Assembly (NCBI GenBank): GCA_014529385.2
Contig: CM043963.1
Location: 4,467,001 to 4,531,000 of the forward strand
Source: Adiantum capillus-veneris
Taxonomy: Eukaryota > Streptophyta > Polypodiopsida > Polypodiales > Pteridaceae
DNA: 64,000 nt
Direction: 5' to 3'
Shown here: piece after piece, positions 33,433 to 44,705 of the stretch
How positions within the stretch are numbered: the first letter of the stretch is position 1
Layout of the letters: each line of letters opens with the position of its first letter
The notes under the pieces: model-generated
The model's input: only the letters and a program-made list of their open reading frames with translations
Told to the model about the DNA's origin: nothing
Databases searched by the model: none
Made by a program: the position numbers and the translations under genes

Positions 33433-33652
33433 ATTGCGGCAGCATGATGGCGGTTGAGCATGGAATAGCGGCGTCTCCCTCGTCTTAGTGGCGAGGAATC
33501 CTCCACGATAGCAAGCGTAGAGCGGTGAGTGACACACCATCGCCATCTTTGAGGTTACTAGGTTAGGCTGGTTGTGTGCTTGGAGCCATTTGTGGCTTGC
33601 ACACAGTGTATCGGCAAGTTCCTTGCATTCACATGTGCGACAGACGCGCACA
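33044..33652 (+). repeat. 3' LTR of the plus gag-only element
   Basis: 609 bp, TGTTAAC...GCGCACA. TATA CATATAAAAG at 33235-33244. It carries a (GA)n tract (33352-33431) much longer than in the 5' LTR. The difference between the two LTRs of this insertion, larger than in the minus copy, indicates an older event. Confidence 0.93.
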
Positions 33653-34148
33653 CCCTAACATAATAGAACCTTTCTATATCATCATTTGACCATTCGGCAA
33701 GGGTAGAGGGGTGCCCAGTAGAAATGCTAGGTTTTTGAAAAATGCCAAAATTCCAATCTGACTCCATAGACAGCTTGCCTACGAGGTTCATATACAATGT
33801 ATATGATTGGTTTAGTAAAAACAAACAAGCAAAGCCCTCGAAAAGCAAAAAACGGCTCAAAGGCTACAAAGCATCAAATTCGACGTACGGAGTCAAAGTG
33901 ACTCCAAATGAGCCAAAATTGGATGGGTTGCTTCACGAGACTATGTTGCGGACAAGTCCAAAGCCTCAAAGTTGACTGACCAACCCAATAGGCAGTGTAC
34001 TCACAGAAATCGGTGGTTTCAGAGTCGACAAAGCACAAAGTGATGCCGGCATGACCAAACTTGGTCAAATTCAATTTGAGACTTGTTTTAGGTGTATAGA
34101 ATGTGTGTAGGTCAAAATTTGTAAGTTTTGCAAAACATTTTTCACTGT

Positions 34149-34170
34149 TGTAATAATGGCGACTATTTAC
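34149..34170. repeat. Degenerate palindrome (TAATAATGGCGACTATTTA)
   Basis: Same motif as at 5762-6647 with several changes. The next copy begins 283 bp later. Confidence 0.7.
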
Positions 34171-34431
34171 TTTTGCACTATTTTTTCTTGGAAATTGTCA
34201 CATCACCTCACCTATCATGTGTACACACCTATTTACATGCCAAAAATCAAGTATGAGACAAAATGAGCGCCTATAACTTGGAAAATTGCCAGAAAATGCA
34301 AAGAAGTCTTTGCAAGCCAATTTTTGGGTTATGGACAACATTTCTTGATCCAAATCAGCTCATATCTCATACAGAGGGTCTATACAATGCTAGAACCAAA
34401 TTGTACAAAAAAATGTTGATTTTGGTAGAAA

Positions 34432-34453
34432 GTTAATAGTCACGATTATTTAC
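34432..34453. repeat. Degenerate palindrome (TTAATAGTCACGATTATTTA)
   Basis: Second copy in this block; 283 bp after the first and 248 bp before the third. Confidence 0.8.
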
Positions 34454-34679
34454 TTTCTAGCCAAATTGGGGAAATTTTGATATTTTGCCATCATACATCC
34501 AAAGTACATGATATCTTAAGCCCACTAGCTAATGTTTCAGAGACCTAAAGCCAAAATCTGGTATCATTTTCACCCTATGCATCCAAATGAGCAAAAAGTT
34601 TCACTCAAAGCATGTATTTGGTATATACTTCAAGCTTGTGAAGCCAAGTTTGCAAAAAAGTTGAAAAAAATACTCAGTT

Positions 34680-34700
34680 GTAAATAATCGCGATTAACAG
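34680..34700. repeat. Degenerate palindrome (TAAATAATCGCGATTAACAG)
   Basis: Left half-site exact, right half decayed. Confidence 0.75.
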
Positions 34701-34832
34701 TTTTGTTCCTTGCATGTTTTTATACATCTATGCTTGTTCAATTCCAGTCCCACTTACCCTAATATGATTAACAAAATCACCATTTATAGGCTACTTAAGG
34801 ATCTCTCTTCTTAAGCAAGACGAGAAACCAAA

Positions 34833-34846
34833 TGCTCTGATACCAA
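34833..34846 (-). promoter_or_regulatory. Primer-binding site, initiator tRNA-Met
   Basis: Minus strand TTGGTATCAGAGCA beside the LTR that begins at 34847. The leader to its left is retained only to about 34741. Confidence 0.9.
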
Positions 34847-36433
34847 TGTAATGGAATTGGCCTATTACCTAAGACTAGCAAAAATGAAAGAGAAAGTACT
34901 TTTGTGAAATTATTTTGTGAGCATAGCAGGTGAACATTGTTGATGGTAGCAACATAGACATAGCATTTAGTTAACTTGGCATTAACAATACTTTTGCAAG
35001 AGAGAGAGAGAGTTTACAGAACATGACAACACTTGAGGACCGGATATATGTGCCTCCAATCCCCCCTCCAATAGGCATTTGTGCTATAGATTCTCCCATC
35101 AAGAGAGACTTGTTACAATACAATCTTTGTGTTCCTTGTGACCTAAGTGATGCAATGAAGATGGAAAGATTCATCCATCACGAGCATAGCATAAACTTTG
35201 TGGAAAGAATTAACTATCCCAAGGCCTCAAACACCTTTAAAGGTGAGAGAGCTAGCAGGGAATGAGGGTATGGAACAGGAAGAAGAAACATTTCATAGGA
35301 GAAGGAACTAGTTCCTCACTTATCATCACTTTTCTTGCTATCATACATAATAGCATAGTACTGAAACTCGAGAAGATGGAAAGCTTAAGCATTCAGGCAT
35401 GGCTCTTGGTTGGATTTGCATTCCATAGCCAAGAATGTTGGTGTAGGCTCTCAACCTCTCTACTTGCTTGGAGAAGGAGAGGGAGACCTTGCACTTTACA
35501 CTTTACACAAGGAGAGTGTGTGTGTCTATGTGGGAGAGTATACCCCTCAAGAATTACCACTACTTGCTTTGGTTGACCCCTCCTTGTAGCTCATGGTTGA
35601 AGCTCATTGGACCCCTCAAGCCTAGCCAATCACAAGCAAGAGTCATACCAAGCAGGCATACTATTCTTGGGACAAATGTCCCCCTTTTACCTTTGAGAGA
35701 GAGGACTTGATAAATGTGAAAACAATTAAATAAATTAACTAATTTATCATTGGACCCCTTGGGAGGCCAACCAATAGGCTTTAGGCACATCATGAGGGTA
35801 AATGAGGAGGAACTTGACAAGTGTACCTTTTGCTTTCTTTGTACTAAGCATGCCTTGTGTGAGTGTGTGTGTTCTCTCTCATCCCCCTCTGGTAGGGATT
35901 TCCCCCTCCTTGTAGGGATTGATGTTGACTTTTCACACCTCCTTACCCTCAAGCACCTTAGTCAACAAGCATGACAAAGAACCTCAAGCTTGGGTGGTGT
36001 TCCCACAAGCACCTCAAGTTCCCTAGTCAGCAAGCACGGCAAGCACCTCAAGCACCTTAGTTAGCAACCTCAACAAGCACTTCAATCACCTTAGTCATCA
36101 AGCACGCCAAGCACCTTAGTCATCAAGCACAACAAGCACCTCAAGTTTGGGTCGGGTTCCCACCTCAAGTACAGCCCTAACTTACCTAAGGTCAAAGGAC
36201 TTTTAACACTAACTATTGGAGGTCTTCAATCAAGCTAACCCTAAGGTATTTATGATCCATTGGTTAGCCTTGCTCTTTGATAGACCATCTCTCATTTGGG
36301 CCCCTTTACCATTGGCCCTGTATTGAGAAAGATCTATAGGCACATGTCTATATCCTAACCCTTGTTCCCGTTTATTCCTCCACATTAAATGATAAAATTA
36401 ATATGAGAAAATCATTTGGGTTGGTTAGATATT
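34847..36433 (-). repeat. 5' LTR of a truncated minus-strand element (~1.59 kb)
   Basis: Starts TGTAATGG beside the PBS and aligns through most of its length with 57576-59123, ending in the shared ...atatgagaaaatcattt...ttagatatt. Contains CATTGG/CCAAT pairs at 35605 and 35748 and a local tandem repeat at 35935-36165. The right edge is set by the end of similarity; I cannot see a clean CA. Confidence 0.8.
35935..36165. repeat. Tandem short repeats (caagcacctcaag / ccttagtcatcaagcac)
   Basis: Irregular array of 30-50-bp units built from caagcacctcaag and ttagtca.caagcac within the LTR. Confidence 0.8.
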
Positions 36434-36436
36434 AGA

Positions 36437-38131
36437 TTTTATCAAGGAGAACCTAGAGTTTGTGGAAGAGAATGAGAACCTTAAGAGAGAGAGGTGCTTG
36501 TGAAAGATGAAGATATGGTTACTAACCTTGTGCACATAATTGTTTCCCGCAAGAAGGTTGTGCCCATTACATTGAAAAGATTGTTGCTTGAATACCTTCC
36601 AATGAAACAATTAGGACACAACAAGAGAGATGAAAGGAGGAGTAAAGATAGAATTAGAGATAGATCCAAGTGTGGTGGTGGTATTAAAGATAAATAATGA
36701 GAGATAGAGATGGAGTTAGAGACAAGTATTGGACTAGATATGCAAATGAAAGAAAAACTAGCAACATATATCTTACATGAGAGCAATCGTCACCATCTTA
36801 ATGGAGAGAGAAGATGAGGCAAGACTTCAGGCTTTCTTTAAGGAAAAGTATGGCACTAAGATGAGTGTCTCACTATGGAATTGAGCTATTCTCACTCACT
36901 CCTAAATTGCCTCCAATGAAGAGAAGGTTGCCCTTTTTATAGGTGAGGGAGCCATGTTTTACATAATCACTTGATTAGGCTAAAGAATTAGCCCAAATCA
37001 AATGTTCTTTGGATATTTCTTAAAATGGGCAATATTAGGACTCAAAATATCATGAAATTCAGCATTTTTGGTCATTGAGGCTCCATGTGGGTGCATGATG
37101 TATGTGGGCCCCACCCAGGCATCTTCTGTGTGGCTCCAGCAGGGGGTCCCAACTTGTGTGTCTTGTCCTTCAAGGCATCTTTGAGGTGTCACATTCACAT
37201 GCTTGTGTCTTTTATCTTCTAAATATGGGGGAAAACATGTTAACCTGTCGCGCTTTTTGTGCTAGTTAGCAGTTTCAAGTTAGCACATCTTCGAAAAGTT
37301 TGGCTTCCGGTAAATTGTTTACAAATAATATCAAAATTTGTCGGAGATTGAACATTTGGATTCCTTGTTTCAAGTGCTTTCTATTGATATATCATATGTC
37401 ATAGATCTTGGAGATGTAGCTCAAGTTATTGTACTAGTTAGCATATGTCAAAATTGTGCTAGTTAGCATTGTCCGGGACATGAAAAAGCATGACACGTTA
37501 ACATGCTTTCACCCATATCTTATTTTATGAAAAAATACCAAGATTACCTCTTTTCACTTGATTCACATGTTTACCATCTCTTCTTGCAGTGTAGTTGTGA
37601 GAGAAATTTTCATTGTTTTCCCTGTAAGTTTTGACCTGTAACTCGGATTGACATGCTTCAAAAGGCGAAATTGGCCTACTAAAAGAGCTTCACTTGGCTT
37701 TGGCCTTTTCTCCATGCCCTTAGGTTGGAATTTTCAATTGATATGGTCCAAGAAGATTTGGATCTTCCTTTTCATAAAGTCTTCTAGTAGGCCCTTCCCT
37801 CTTGTATGTATCCAAGAAGGTATGCATTATTGAAGGGTTATATTATTAAATAAATGTGAAAAGAAGAAAATAATTTATATATGGTATGGTATAGTTGAGA
37901 TATTAGAAGAAATATACAAATGTTTTTCCCACAGACAAAAAGAGGCACAATCATTGATACTTCTCTTGCAGTACTTTCTAATAGTAATGTACATTTATAT
38001 TACTTCAAAGGTAAATACTAAGGTATGGTAAAAAGCTTTTATTTATGCATATGAGAATTATATGAAATATACTTATGCGTAAAAAGTCACAAGATAAATC
38101 GTTTAATGCTCGTTCCCACTATATACGTGCC
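36437..38131 (-). repeat. 3' LTR (truncated) of the 45-51 kb Gypsy element
   Basis: Collinear with 52133-53415 (gagaatgagaaccttaagag, gtgcacataattgtttcccg, ccttttcataaagtcttcta and more). The right end continues after the nested element as 45427-45442 (acagcacgaca), next to a pyrimidine tract that is a PPT on the minus strand. The left edge is cut at the neighbouring LTR. It includes a MITE (37227-37514) and about 215 bp (36567-36795) absent from the other LTR. Confidence 0.75.
37227..37514. mobile_element. MITE 1 (288 bp) with TIRs and TA/ATAT duplication
   Basis: TIRs are GGGGGAAAACATGTTAAC and, at the other end, GTTAACATGCTTTCACCC. ATAT flanks both sides (37223-37226 and 37515-37518). The other LTR copy has a single ATAT (52681-52684) with the same flanks and no insert, so this is an empty-site-proven insertion. 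With TA as target the element would begin T-GGGGG, which suits a Tc1/mariner-like or Harbinger-like MITE. Inside are repeats of tgctagttagca. Confidence 0.88.
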
Positions 38132-38382
38132 TGTGCGCTCCTTGCCGCACTGTCGAAGCAAGGGACTTGCCAATACACCGTGTGCGAGCCGCAGACGGCT
38201 CCAAGCACACAACAAGCCTAAACTAGCAAGCTCAAGAGAGCAAAGGGTGTGTCACTCACCGCTCTACGCTCGCCTTCCTGGTGGATTCCTCGCCGCGATG
38301 AAGAAGAAGCTGCAGTCGTGCCGCGCTCAACCGCTTCGCCGCCGTCGTGCCTTCGTAATGCTCGATCGCACACACACTCTCC

Positions 38383-38422
<40 letters not shown>

Positions 38423-38724
38423 AGGAGGTGAAGAAGAAGAAGATGGAGATGGAGATGGAGCAAGAGCACTCTTCTATTGCACAAATGAGAGAATGAGTAA
38501 AAATTAGGTTTAGTTGGCTTTTATATGAGCTCACCCCATTCACACTTGGGCGCCCATGCTTAGCCAACTAATCCCTTGAATGTCCCAGTTAGAGTGCACC
38601 TGTCATCGGCGATCACCCTTACCCTGTTCCTATTGGTCCGACAAGCCCGGTACCTGACTCTACCAAATACATAATACACGTCCGTCGTAGGTGATGGGGT
38701 GTCCGTGAGCCGTGAGGGTTAACA
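38132..38724 (-). repeat. 3' LTR of the minus gag-protease element
   Basis: 593 bp. TATA (minus CATATAAAAG) at 38518-38527. A (CT)n(CA)n tract is at about 38380-38423. Confidence 0.95.
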
Positions 38725-38737
38725 TGCCCCCCTTCCT
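38725..38737 (-). promoter_or_regulatory. Polypurine tract
   Basis: Minus strand aggaaggggggca directly before the 3' LTR; fixes the orientation. Confidence 0.85.
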
Positions 38738-39538
38738 GATGTAGATTCCGTCCTCGAAAGCTATTGAGTTGAAGCTGGTTCGTCGAGGTGGAAGAGCATT
38801 TGAGATGAATGTCCTTAGCCTTCTTCAGTCACTGAAAAATCAAACAACATTGGCACAGTAATTGCATTCTCTTAAAAAGCATATGCAGTTTTAGGTAGAC
38901 AAATTGATTGGTAAAAGAATTTCAAACAATTTGTTAGCAATGAACATTAAATTGCAATGTAATCAAATGCATAAACAGATGTAAAGGTAAAAAATTAAAC
39001 AAGTCCGGGGTCGCTAATTTAATGGTCAAAAGGCACTAGAGATCGAATATTAATACCATGGGTAAGCTTCTTAATTTTCTGTGGTCAATTAAGTTGTTTA
39101 ATCGCGAGAGCCAAGTATTCATGTTCGAGGGCTGACTAGAGGCTATATCCAGAAAACTTTGTAGTTAAGCTACCATAAAAGGAATTTCTCATGAAATCAT
39201 CGCCTGACTGATTAATTTTTCTTTGACCCCCCAAAGTCTTTTCACATTGATTCAATTATGATGTGTGTGCTTATTTTGTATGCCTTGGGTTTTTTGCTTT
39301 TCAAGGAAAAGCGCCCACACTGGGAACCTCTAGGGCTCTAGTACCATAGGCGATACATGTGAGTGAAGTACCAATTTAAGCAGAGATTTCTCTTCCAGCT
39401 TAAAATTTTACATTGTGGCACTTTTATTTTTTGTTTGTTCATTTTCAACATTTAAATTTTGTAACTTTGGGGGTTCATATAACACTGTTACCCTCCCCAG
39501 GCTCATCACACTAGTAAACTCCCTTTATAATACTTAAG
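38738..39538 (-). other. 3' untranslated internal region of the minus gag-protease element
   Basis: About 800 bp without ORF, conserved with 32223-33026 of the plus copy. It occupies the place where an autonomous element would have RT and integrase. Confidence 0.75.
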
Positions 39539-42202
39539 CTAAAGGTCAATAGTTTTACTCCCTAAGGGGTGTACCTTACCAGTCACCAAATCCACTCTAA
39601 GGACAGAGTCTTGGAATTGCAAATAGACATGATGTTTAGACCAATCATGAACCATTTGTGCTTCCCTCATGAATGGTCGTCCTAAAATCATTTCATATGA
39701 CATAAGGTGTTTAGAGAAATCCATTACAATGAACGTATGTCATACCTTGTGTCCTAGAACTTTGATCTTAAGATCCTTGAGCATCCCCATAGGTTTGGCT
39801 ATGGTACCATTTGCCATCTTTACCACAATGTTAGTAACACTGAGGCGGGGTTTTCCCATGGATTCCCAACAATCTTTTGTAACGATGCTAACTCCCGCAC
39901 CACCATCAAGAATTACCTTTATAGTTAATCCCTTGGTAGTGATGGGTAGGGTCGCATTAGACTCGTCGCCTTCAAAATACTGCCCTAATTCGTTAATGGG
40001 TACCTCGATCACAGACTCGTGTCCATCTAAGTCAAGTGATTGTACATGATTTTCCTCATCAATCATAATCGAGTCAGGCCTATTTGGTTGCCCAAACTGC
40101 GGTAATCCCGTTCGTAGCTCTCCGTTAAGGAATGCTCGAAGTGCAAGGAATAACTCAGGATCTCCATACAGCTTTGCTATGATCGTGGTTCGGACCTCAG
40201 AAGACATGAAGTCCACTAGTTTGGCAACATTCATTGGCATTTTGCAGGGTGTAGGTCCTTGACTAGGAACTGGTGAGGATGGAATCTCATATTCCTTAAT
40301 GGGATCAGGTATTCCTTCGTTAAACATCCTTTCCAACAAGAAGGGTGTATGCTCACTTTCTGGTGTCCCTTCCTCACTCCCTTCTTGGATGATACTAGAT
40401 ATGGCTAATGGTCTATGGTTCATGTGGGGTGGATGAACTTGCGTGGGAAACACTGTGTCATGAATTTTGACATGCATGGGTTCTGGTTCTAGTTTCCTAT
40501 GAGTCTCCTCCACTAAACCTCTTAGATGTTTCACCTGCTCAATCTCGTCTACTGGGTTTGGGTACGTCCCAATCTTCTTTTTACGATTCTTCCCTTTTTG
40601 CCCCTGCGGTTTATCATGGGGGTCTTGGATTGGATTTGGAAACACTTGTGGTGTTTTCAGAGGCTCTTTATGGTTTTCTTTTATTCGGTTTTCATTTGGT
40701 TCCATGTTACGGTTTTCTTTGTCGGTCTTTCCCTTTGTGGTATTGGTTCTAGTCTCCATTGTCTCGATTGAATCTGAATCATCCTCGAGGTCATTCATAT
40801 ACACGGGGTCATCTCCTGTTCCTATGTTTGTTTTGGAACTTGGATTTGAATTTCCCGTATTCTGCGACCTCGTCCTTCGTGTCTTCTTTTTCTTTGCTTG
40901 GATAACTAAAATGGTATCTCTCTCTTCGAGGATATGGCCTGGCCCTTGAAGCATGGACCGTGTAATCGCATAAGCGGGTGCGACAGGTGGTATTGGCGAT
41001 GTCACACTAGCAATTTCGACCAAATTTAGGGGTGTGATTTTAGGCGCATTTGGGTTATAGGGGCATTGGGCAATCAAGTGATCTATGCCACAATGATTAC
41101 ATGTGAGTATTGGCATTGCAGACGTGCTCCCTTGATTCATTTGCATCTGTGCAGCATTCTTTTGCAGCCTAATAGGGCACTCCGCTGCCCGATGTGGTCC
41201 ACCACACTCGTAGCATTGAAGAGGTGGCCTCCTAGCCTGGGTGTTGATATTTTGACCTCTGGATGCGAGAGCAGCAGCTTGATAAACCGGCTTGACTTGC
41301 CCCCAACAATCTTCCATGTAGTATATAGGACACTCTTCCAATGTATCAAGTCCGTAGGCAATACTAGTGTCTATTTCCTCCTCACAGCCATCTGCATAGG
41401 CATTAGATGGCTCGCAACCCACTTGGTTCATAGGGGCGACCCTTGGATGCGGGGGCTGCGGTCCTAGCACAGGAGATGGTAACGGTGTAGCTTGTACAAC
41501 ATTTTGAGATCTAGGGACCATGTGTTGCGGTAGTTGCTCAACAGGTGGAGCAGGCATCAATACAGGAGCTCGAGGTGCATCTGTCCAGGCTACAGGTGGT
41601 CTATTTGCCATCATACGTTTGATCATTAAACAATCCTTAGCTTGGTGACCATACCTACCACATGCGTTGCAAGTTCCATTAAATTTTACTCTAAACGTAG
41701 GGCACTCACTAGTGCTATGTGGACCTAAGCAAATGGAACACCATTGTTGCTCCCTTCTTGGATACATGTGACTATTTTGAGGGGGTCGATTATCCTTAAG
41801 AGACTCTTGGATTGCCTTGGTGAGGTCTGTCAAGAATGTCTCAAATACCTTTGGCTCATTGGCAATGGGCTTTGCAGTCATGGGTTCATACTCAATGGCT
41901 TGTGAGCTAGTGGATCTTGTGTCAGTAGACACCCTCATGCCTGCTATCATCAAGTTGTCCTCTAATTGGATTGCATTGGCAGTGACATCTTCCCAGGTTG
42001 TGATACCTCTAATCACTAGTCCATTATAGATTCCTTCGTTCCTCAACCCTCGAATAAATCGATCAAGCAGTTGGTTATTGTTGAAGCGCTCATTTACACG
42101 GCAGCGAGAGTTTAAGTGCTTTAGAAGACTAATGAAGTCCCTTACTGACTCTCCTTCCTTACGTTCGGCCTTCTGTAGCTGAGATGCTACACCCCAAAGC
42201 AC
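39539..42202 (-). pseudogene. Gag C-terminal half and retropepsin of the minus gag-protease element
   Basis: 820 codons open to a TGA at 39740-39742, then 61 more in the same frame to a stop at 39539. The capsid C-half (GESVRDFISLLKHLNSRCRV, NQLLDRFIRGLRNEGIYNGL) is followed by four zinc knuckles: CSICLGPHSTSECP, CNACGRYGHQAKDC, CYECGGPHRAAECP and CNHCGIDHLIAQCP. A charged linker leads to the protease: IKVILDGGAGVSIVTKDCWE, VKMANGTIAKPMGMLKDL and, past the stop, YEMILGRPFMREAQMVHDW. Residue pattern and the CWESMG element resemble the protease at 10.5 kb, pointing to common ancestry. Confidence 0.92.
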
Positions 42203-42220
42203 ACCTTCTCGTATGTACTC

Positions 42221-43795
42221 CTATAGAAACAACCTTCGAAGGGTAGGGTAGATTGTTTTCTCGTCCACCCTTAGGGTTCTATACCAATCTCCAGCCTTCC
42301 CACTTAATGTCAAGCTTAAGGCATTGCACTTATGTAGTTCGTTGCGTTCCCCTAAGGAATCACATACTTGTTCAAACACTTCAATGTGTTTCCTAGCATC
42401 TTCGTCTCCATTGAATTTTTGCGTGAGTTTGGCAATTTGTACTGCCTTACTTCTAGGCTCTCTATCAGATGCATGACGCATATTTTTCGCGATAGATCGA
42501 CCTATGGTTTGAGCAAACGCTGCCAAGTCACCTATGTGAGGAGGCAGGGCCGGTGGAGGTACTCTTGGAATCATATGTGGGAGAGGAACGGGTACCGGTC
42601 TTGGCATATGTGTGGATGATGCAGGATATGGAACATAACCGGGCATAGCTCCACTCGGATAAGGGCTAGGGAGCGGCACTCGAGGAGCATAAACAAGTGG
42701 TACAATTGGAGGTGTGGGGGCCATGTGTGCATAAGGGGCTAGAGGCACATACGGTCGAGGCCCCATATTAGGTATTATGACACTAGGTAGTGGCACTGCG
42801 CTAACCGTAGATGTCATCGGTACATTCTCTGTCAGGCTTATCCCTGGAGTGAGCACTGTGTTTTCCTTAATAGAGGGTTGAGCCAAGTTAGGGAAGCTAA
42901 AGTTGTCGCTCGGAGGCTCAGATTGCATAGAGACCCCAGGTGAAATGACGTAAGATGGGTCCATGGGGCTCATTAGAGGAGTCTCCATTTGTGATAGAGT
43001 AGGCTGTTGAGCCTTGCTCGTATCCAGAAATCTCATGGGGCCAGTTGAGAGTATATTTACCCCTCGGTTTTGCCTTTCTGATTGAATAATGCCATGGATA
43101 ACATTACAGATCATTTTTTGTTGATCTTCGATGCTCGTGGCACTAGAGGTGGATTGTACAATCTCTATCCATCCTACATGGTAGGCGTGGCCAGAGTGTA
43201 GATCCGTCAACACCTCAGTGTGGAGGTCGTATGTCCAATGATCATTAATGAACAATCCTTCTAGAGTCGACGTGTTAACGGTTTCTTGTGAGGTAGAAGC
43301 AATGTTTCTCCCTGTGGTTTTACTTGTCACCAACGGTACTCTAGAGGGAACTTCTGAAGGAGGCAGCTCAGTAGGGCCTTCTTGGTAAGAAGTTGGCAGG
43401 ATATCCACATGGACACTCTTTGGGGGTGTGGGGTCCACGTGCGATGTAAAAGGAGTGTCCACTTCCCCACCCCCTTCGTGTGCTTCATTTGCATCAGGTT
43501 CCGAGCGAGTAGCTCTACCTAATGTTTCCATGAAACGGCTAAACATACTAGTACTAGGCTGTGGAGCTTCGGGAGGTGCATGGCCTTCTCTCTCAGTGTT
43601 TTGGGTAGGGTATGCTTCCATGATTTCTGAGTCGGAGGAGGAATCACTAGCGGCTATTTTAGGGTCTTGGGTGGTGCTACCTTGTGTCCCCGCTGAGGGT
43701 CTAGATCCTATCGTGGATGGGTAATGGGTGTCCGTATGAACAGAGGCACCCTCAATATGCTCGTGTTCTAGCACCCGCCCAGAGAGTAAGTGCAT
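42221..43795 (-). pseudogene. Gag N-terminal half of the minus gag-protease element
   Basis: 524 codons from MHLLSGRVLEHEHIE to a TAG at 42221-42223; the frame continues into the next piece, so one nonsense codon separates them. A Pro-rich middle (PLAPYAHMAPTPPIVPLVYA) precedes the capsid: AVQIAKLTQKFNGDEDARKH and SLTLSGKAGDWYRTLRVDEK. In the parent element this was one Gag-protease ORF of about 1,419 codons. The start matches those at 7051 and 28148. Confidence 0.92.
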
Positions 43796-44177
43796 GTGCT
43801 TTTGATACCCTAAGGTGTCAAAAAGCTGCTATAGGAGGCCTTGTGACTAGTTTGTAGCGTGTTTTTTGTTTGTTTTTTTTGCTAGATTTTTTAGAGCGTG
43901 TCGTGGAATGGGCCGTGTGATAGCTGGAAACGAGCATATCGGTCAGAGGGTCGTGCCGTGCTTTACAGCCCTCCGTTTGGTCACTCTATGCCCTCGGAAT
44001 CCTTAAAACTGTCAATTTCTAGTAGGGAACTAGGCCCAAACTAGAAAGTCTAAGGGTGCAAGTGGGAAGAGAAAGGAGGAGAGTGGAGGACTTGTCCCAC
44101 ATGCTCTCATTCTCTCTTGAGGGAGTAGGGTATATATATAAGAGTGAGTCTAGTATATATCATAAGACTGAGGACTG

Positions 44178-44246
44178 AGGCCTGGGCCTGGGCCTGGGCC
44201 TGGGCCTGGGCCTGGGCCTGGGCTTGGGCTTGGGCTTGGGCTTGGG
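44178..44246. repeat. Hexanucleotide array (GGGCCT)n(GGGCTT)n
   Basis: About eight GGGCCT units followed by four GGGCTT units. The plus copy of the element has only a short imperfect counterpart near 27840. Gln-Ala or Trp-Ala reading frames are artefacts. Confidence 0.95.
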
Positions 44247-44409
44247 GAACCGATCCCAATCTATCTTTTATACAAACCAACCCATCCGTTTTTATACTCA
44301 CGTTTTTTAATTTCGAAAAATTTATCCTCCCCCTCACCCGCGTTTTTATTTTTCGATTTTTTTTAGAAAATTTTTTTTCCAGGAAAATTAAATATATATA
44401 TATTTTTTA

Positions 44410-44705
44410 AAATGCAAAAAACGCAGAAATCGAAATTGCAAAAATTGAAAATGCAGAAATTGAAAACGCAGAAATTGGAAACGCAGAAATTGAAAATGCA
44501 GAAAATTGAAAAAACGCAAGAAATGCAGTAATTTGAAAAAACACAGAAAATGCAGAAAAATGCAGAAATTGAAACTTGACAGAAAATTTAACACAGACAA
44601 CGCAGAAAATGCAGAAATTGAAACTTGACAGAACCAGAAAATGCAAAAACGCAAGAAATGCTAACTGTGCAGTGCAAACCAGAAAACGTAGAAAACGCAA
44701 AAAAC
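44410..44705. repeat. A-rich short-repeat block (cagaaattgaaaatg-type units)
   Basis: Repeated tgcagaaattgaaaa and acgcagaaattg units, plus a longer internal duplication (gaaattgaaacttgacagaa twice). Lies between the hexanucleotide array and the PBS. Confidence 0.85.

Larger units (their letters stand above)
26841..33652 (+). mobile_element. Complete non-autonomous LTR element with gag only (plus copy)
   Basis: LTRs at 26841-27426 and 33044-33652 start TGTTAACCCTCACGCAC and end GCGCACA. The TSD is CCCTA at 26836-26840 and 33653-33657. The PBS follows the 5' LTR and a purine tract precedes the 3' LTR. The internal region encodes degenerate gag and no RT, RNase H or integrase. The same family occurs in better condition on the minus strand at 38132-45426. 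Confidence 0.92.
33653..34740. other. Non-coding sequence with three more spaced palindromes
   Basis: Continuation of the sequence left of 26841 (shared CCCTA target). From about 33890 it resembles the leader at 5600-6900 in style, with repeated degenerate palindromes at 34149, 34432 and 34680. Confidence 0.6.

Noticed and set aside
33195-33651. Overlapping ORFs on both strands across the LTR at 33 kb (also 27.1, 38.2 and 45.0 kb)
   Set aside because: They lie within LTR sequence with (GA)n/(CA)n tracts, and shift frame between copies.
35262-35974. Plus and minus ORFs of 80-130 codons in the 35-kb LTR
   Set aside because: Not conserved in frame in the related LTR at 58 kb.
36425-36786. ORFs MFHWKVFKQQ... 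and MLSCKIYVAS... on the minus strand
   Set aside because: Within LTR sequence; the sister LTR lacks the middle part and shows no frame conservation.
44178-44246. Interstitial telomere repeat
   Set aside because: The plant telomere unit is TTTAGGG; this is GGGCCT/GGGCTT.
44107-44410. Gln-Ala and Trp-Ala repeat proteins
   Set aside because: Artefact of the GGGCCT hexanucleotide array.
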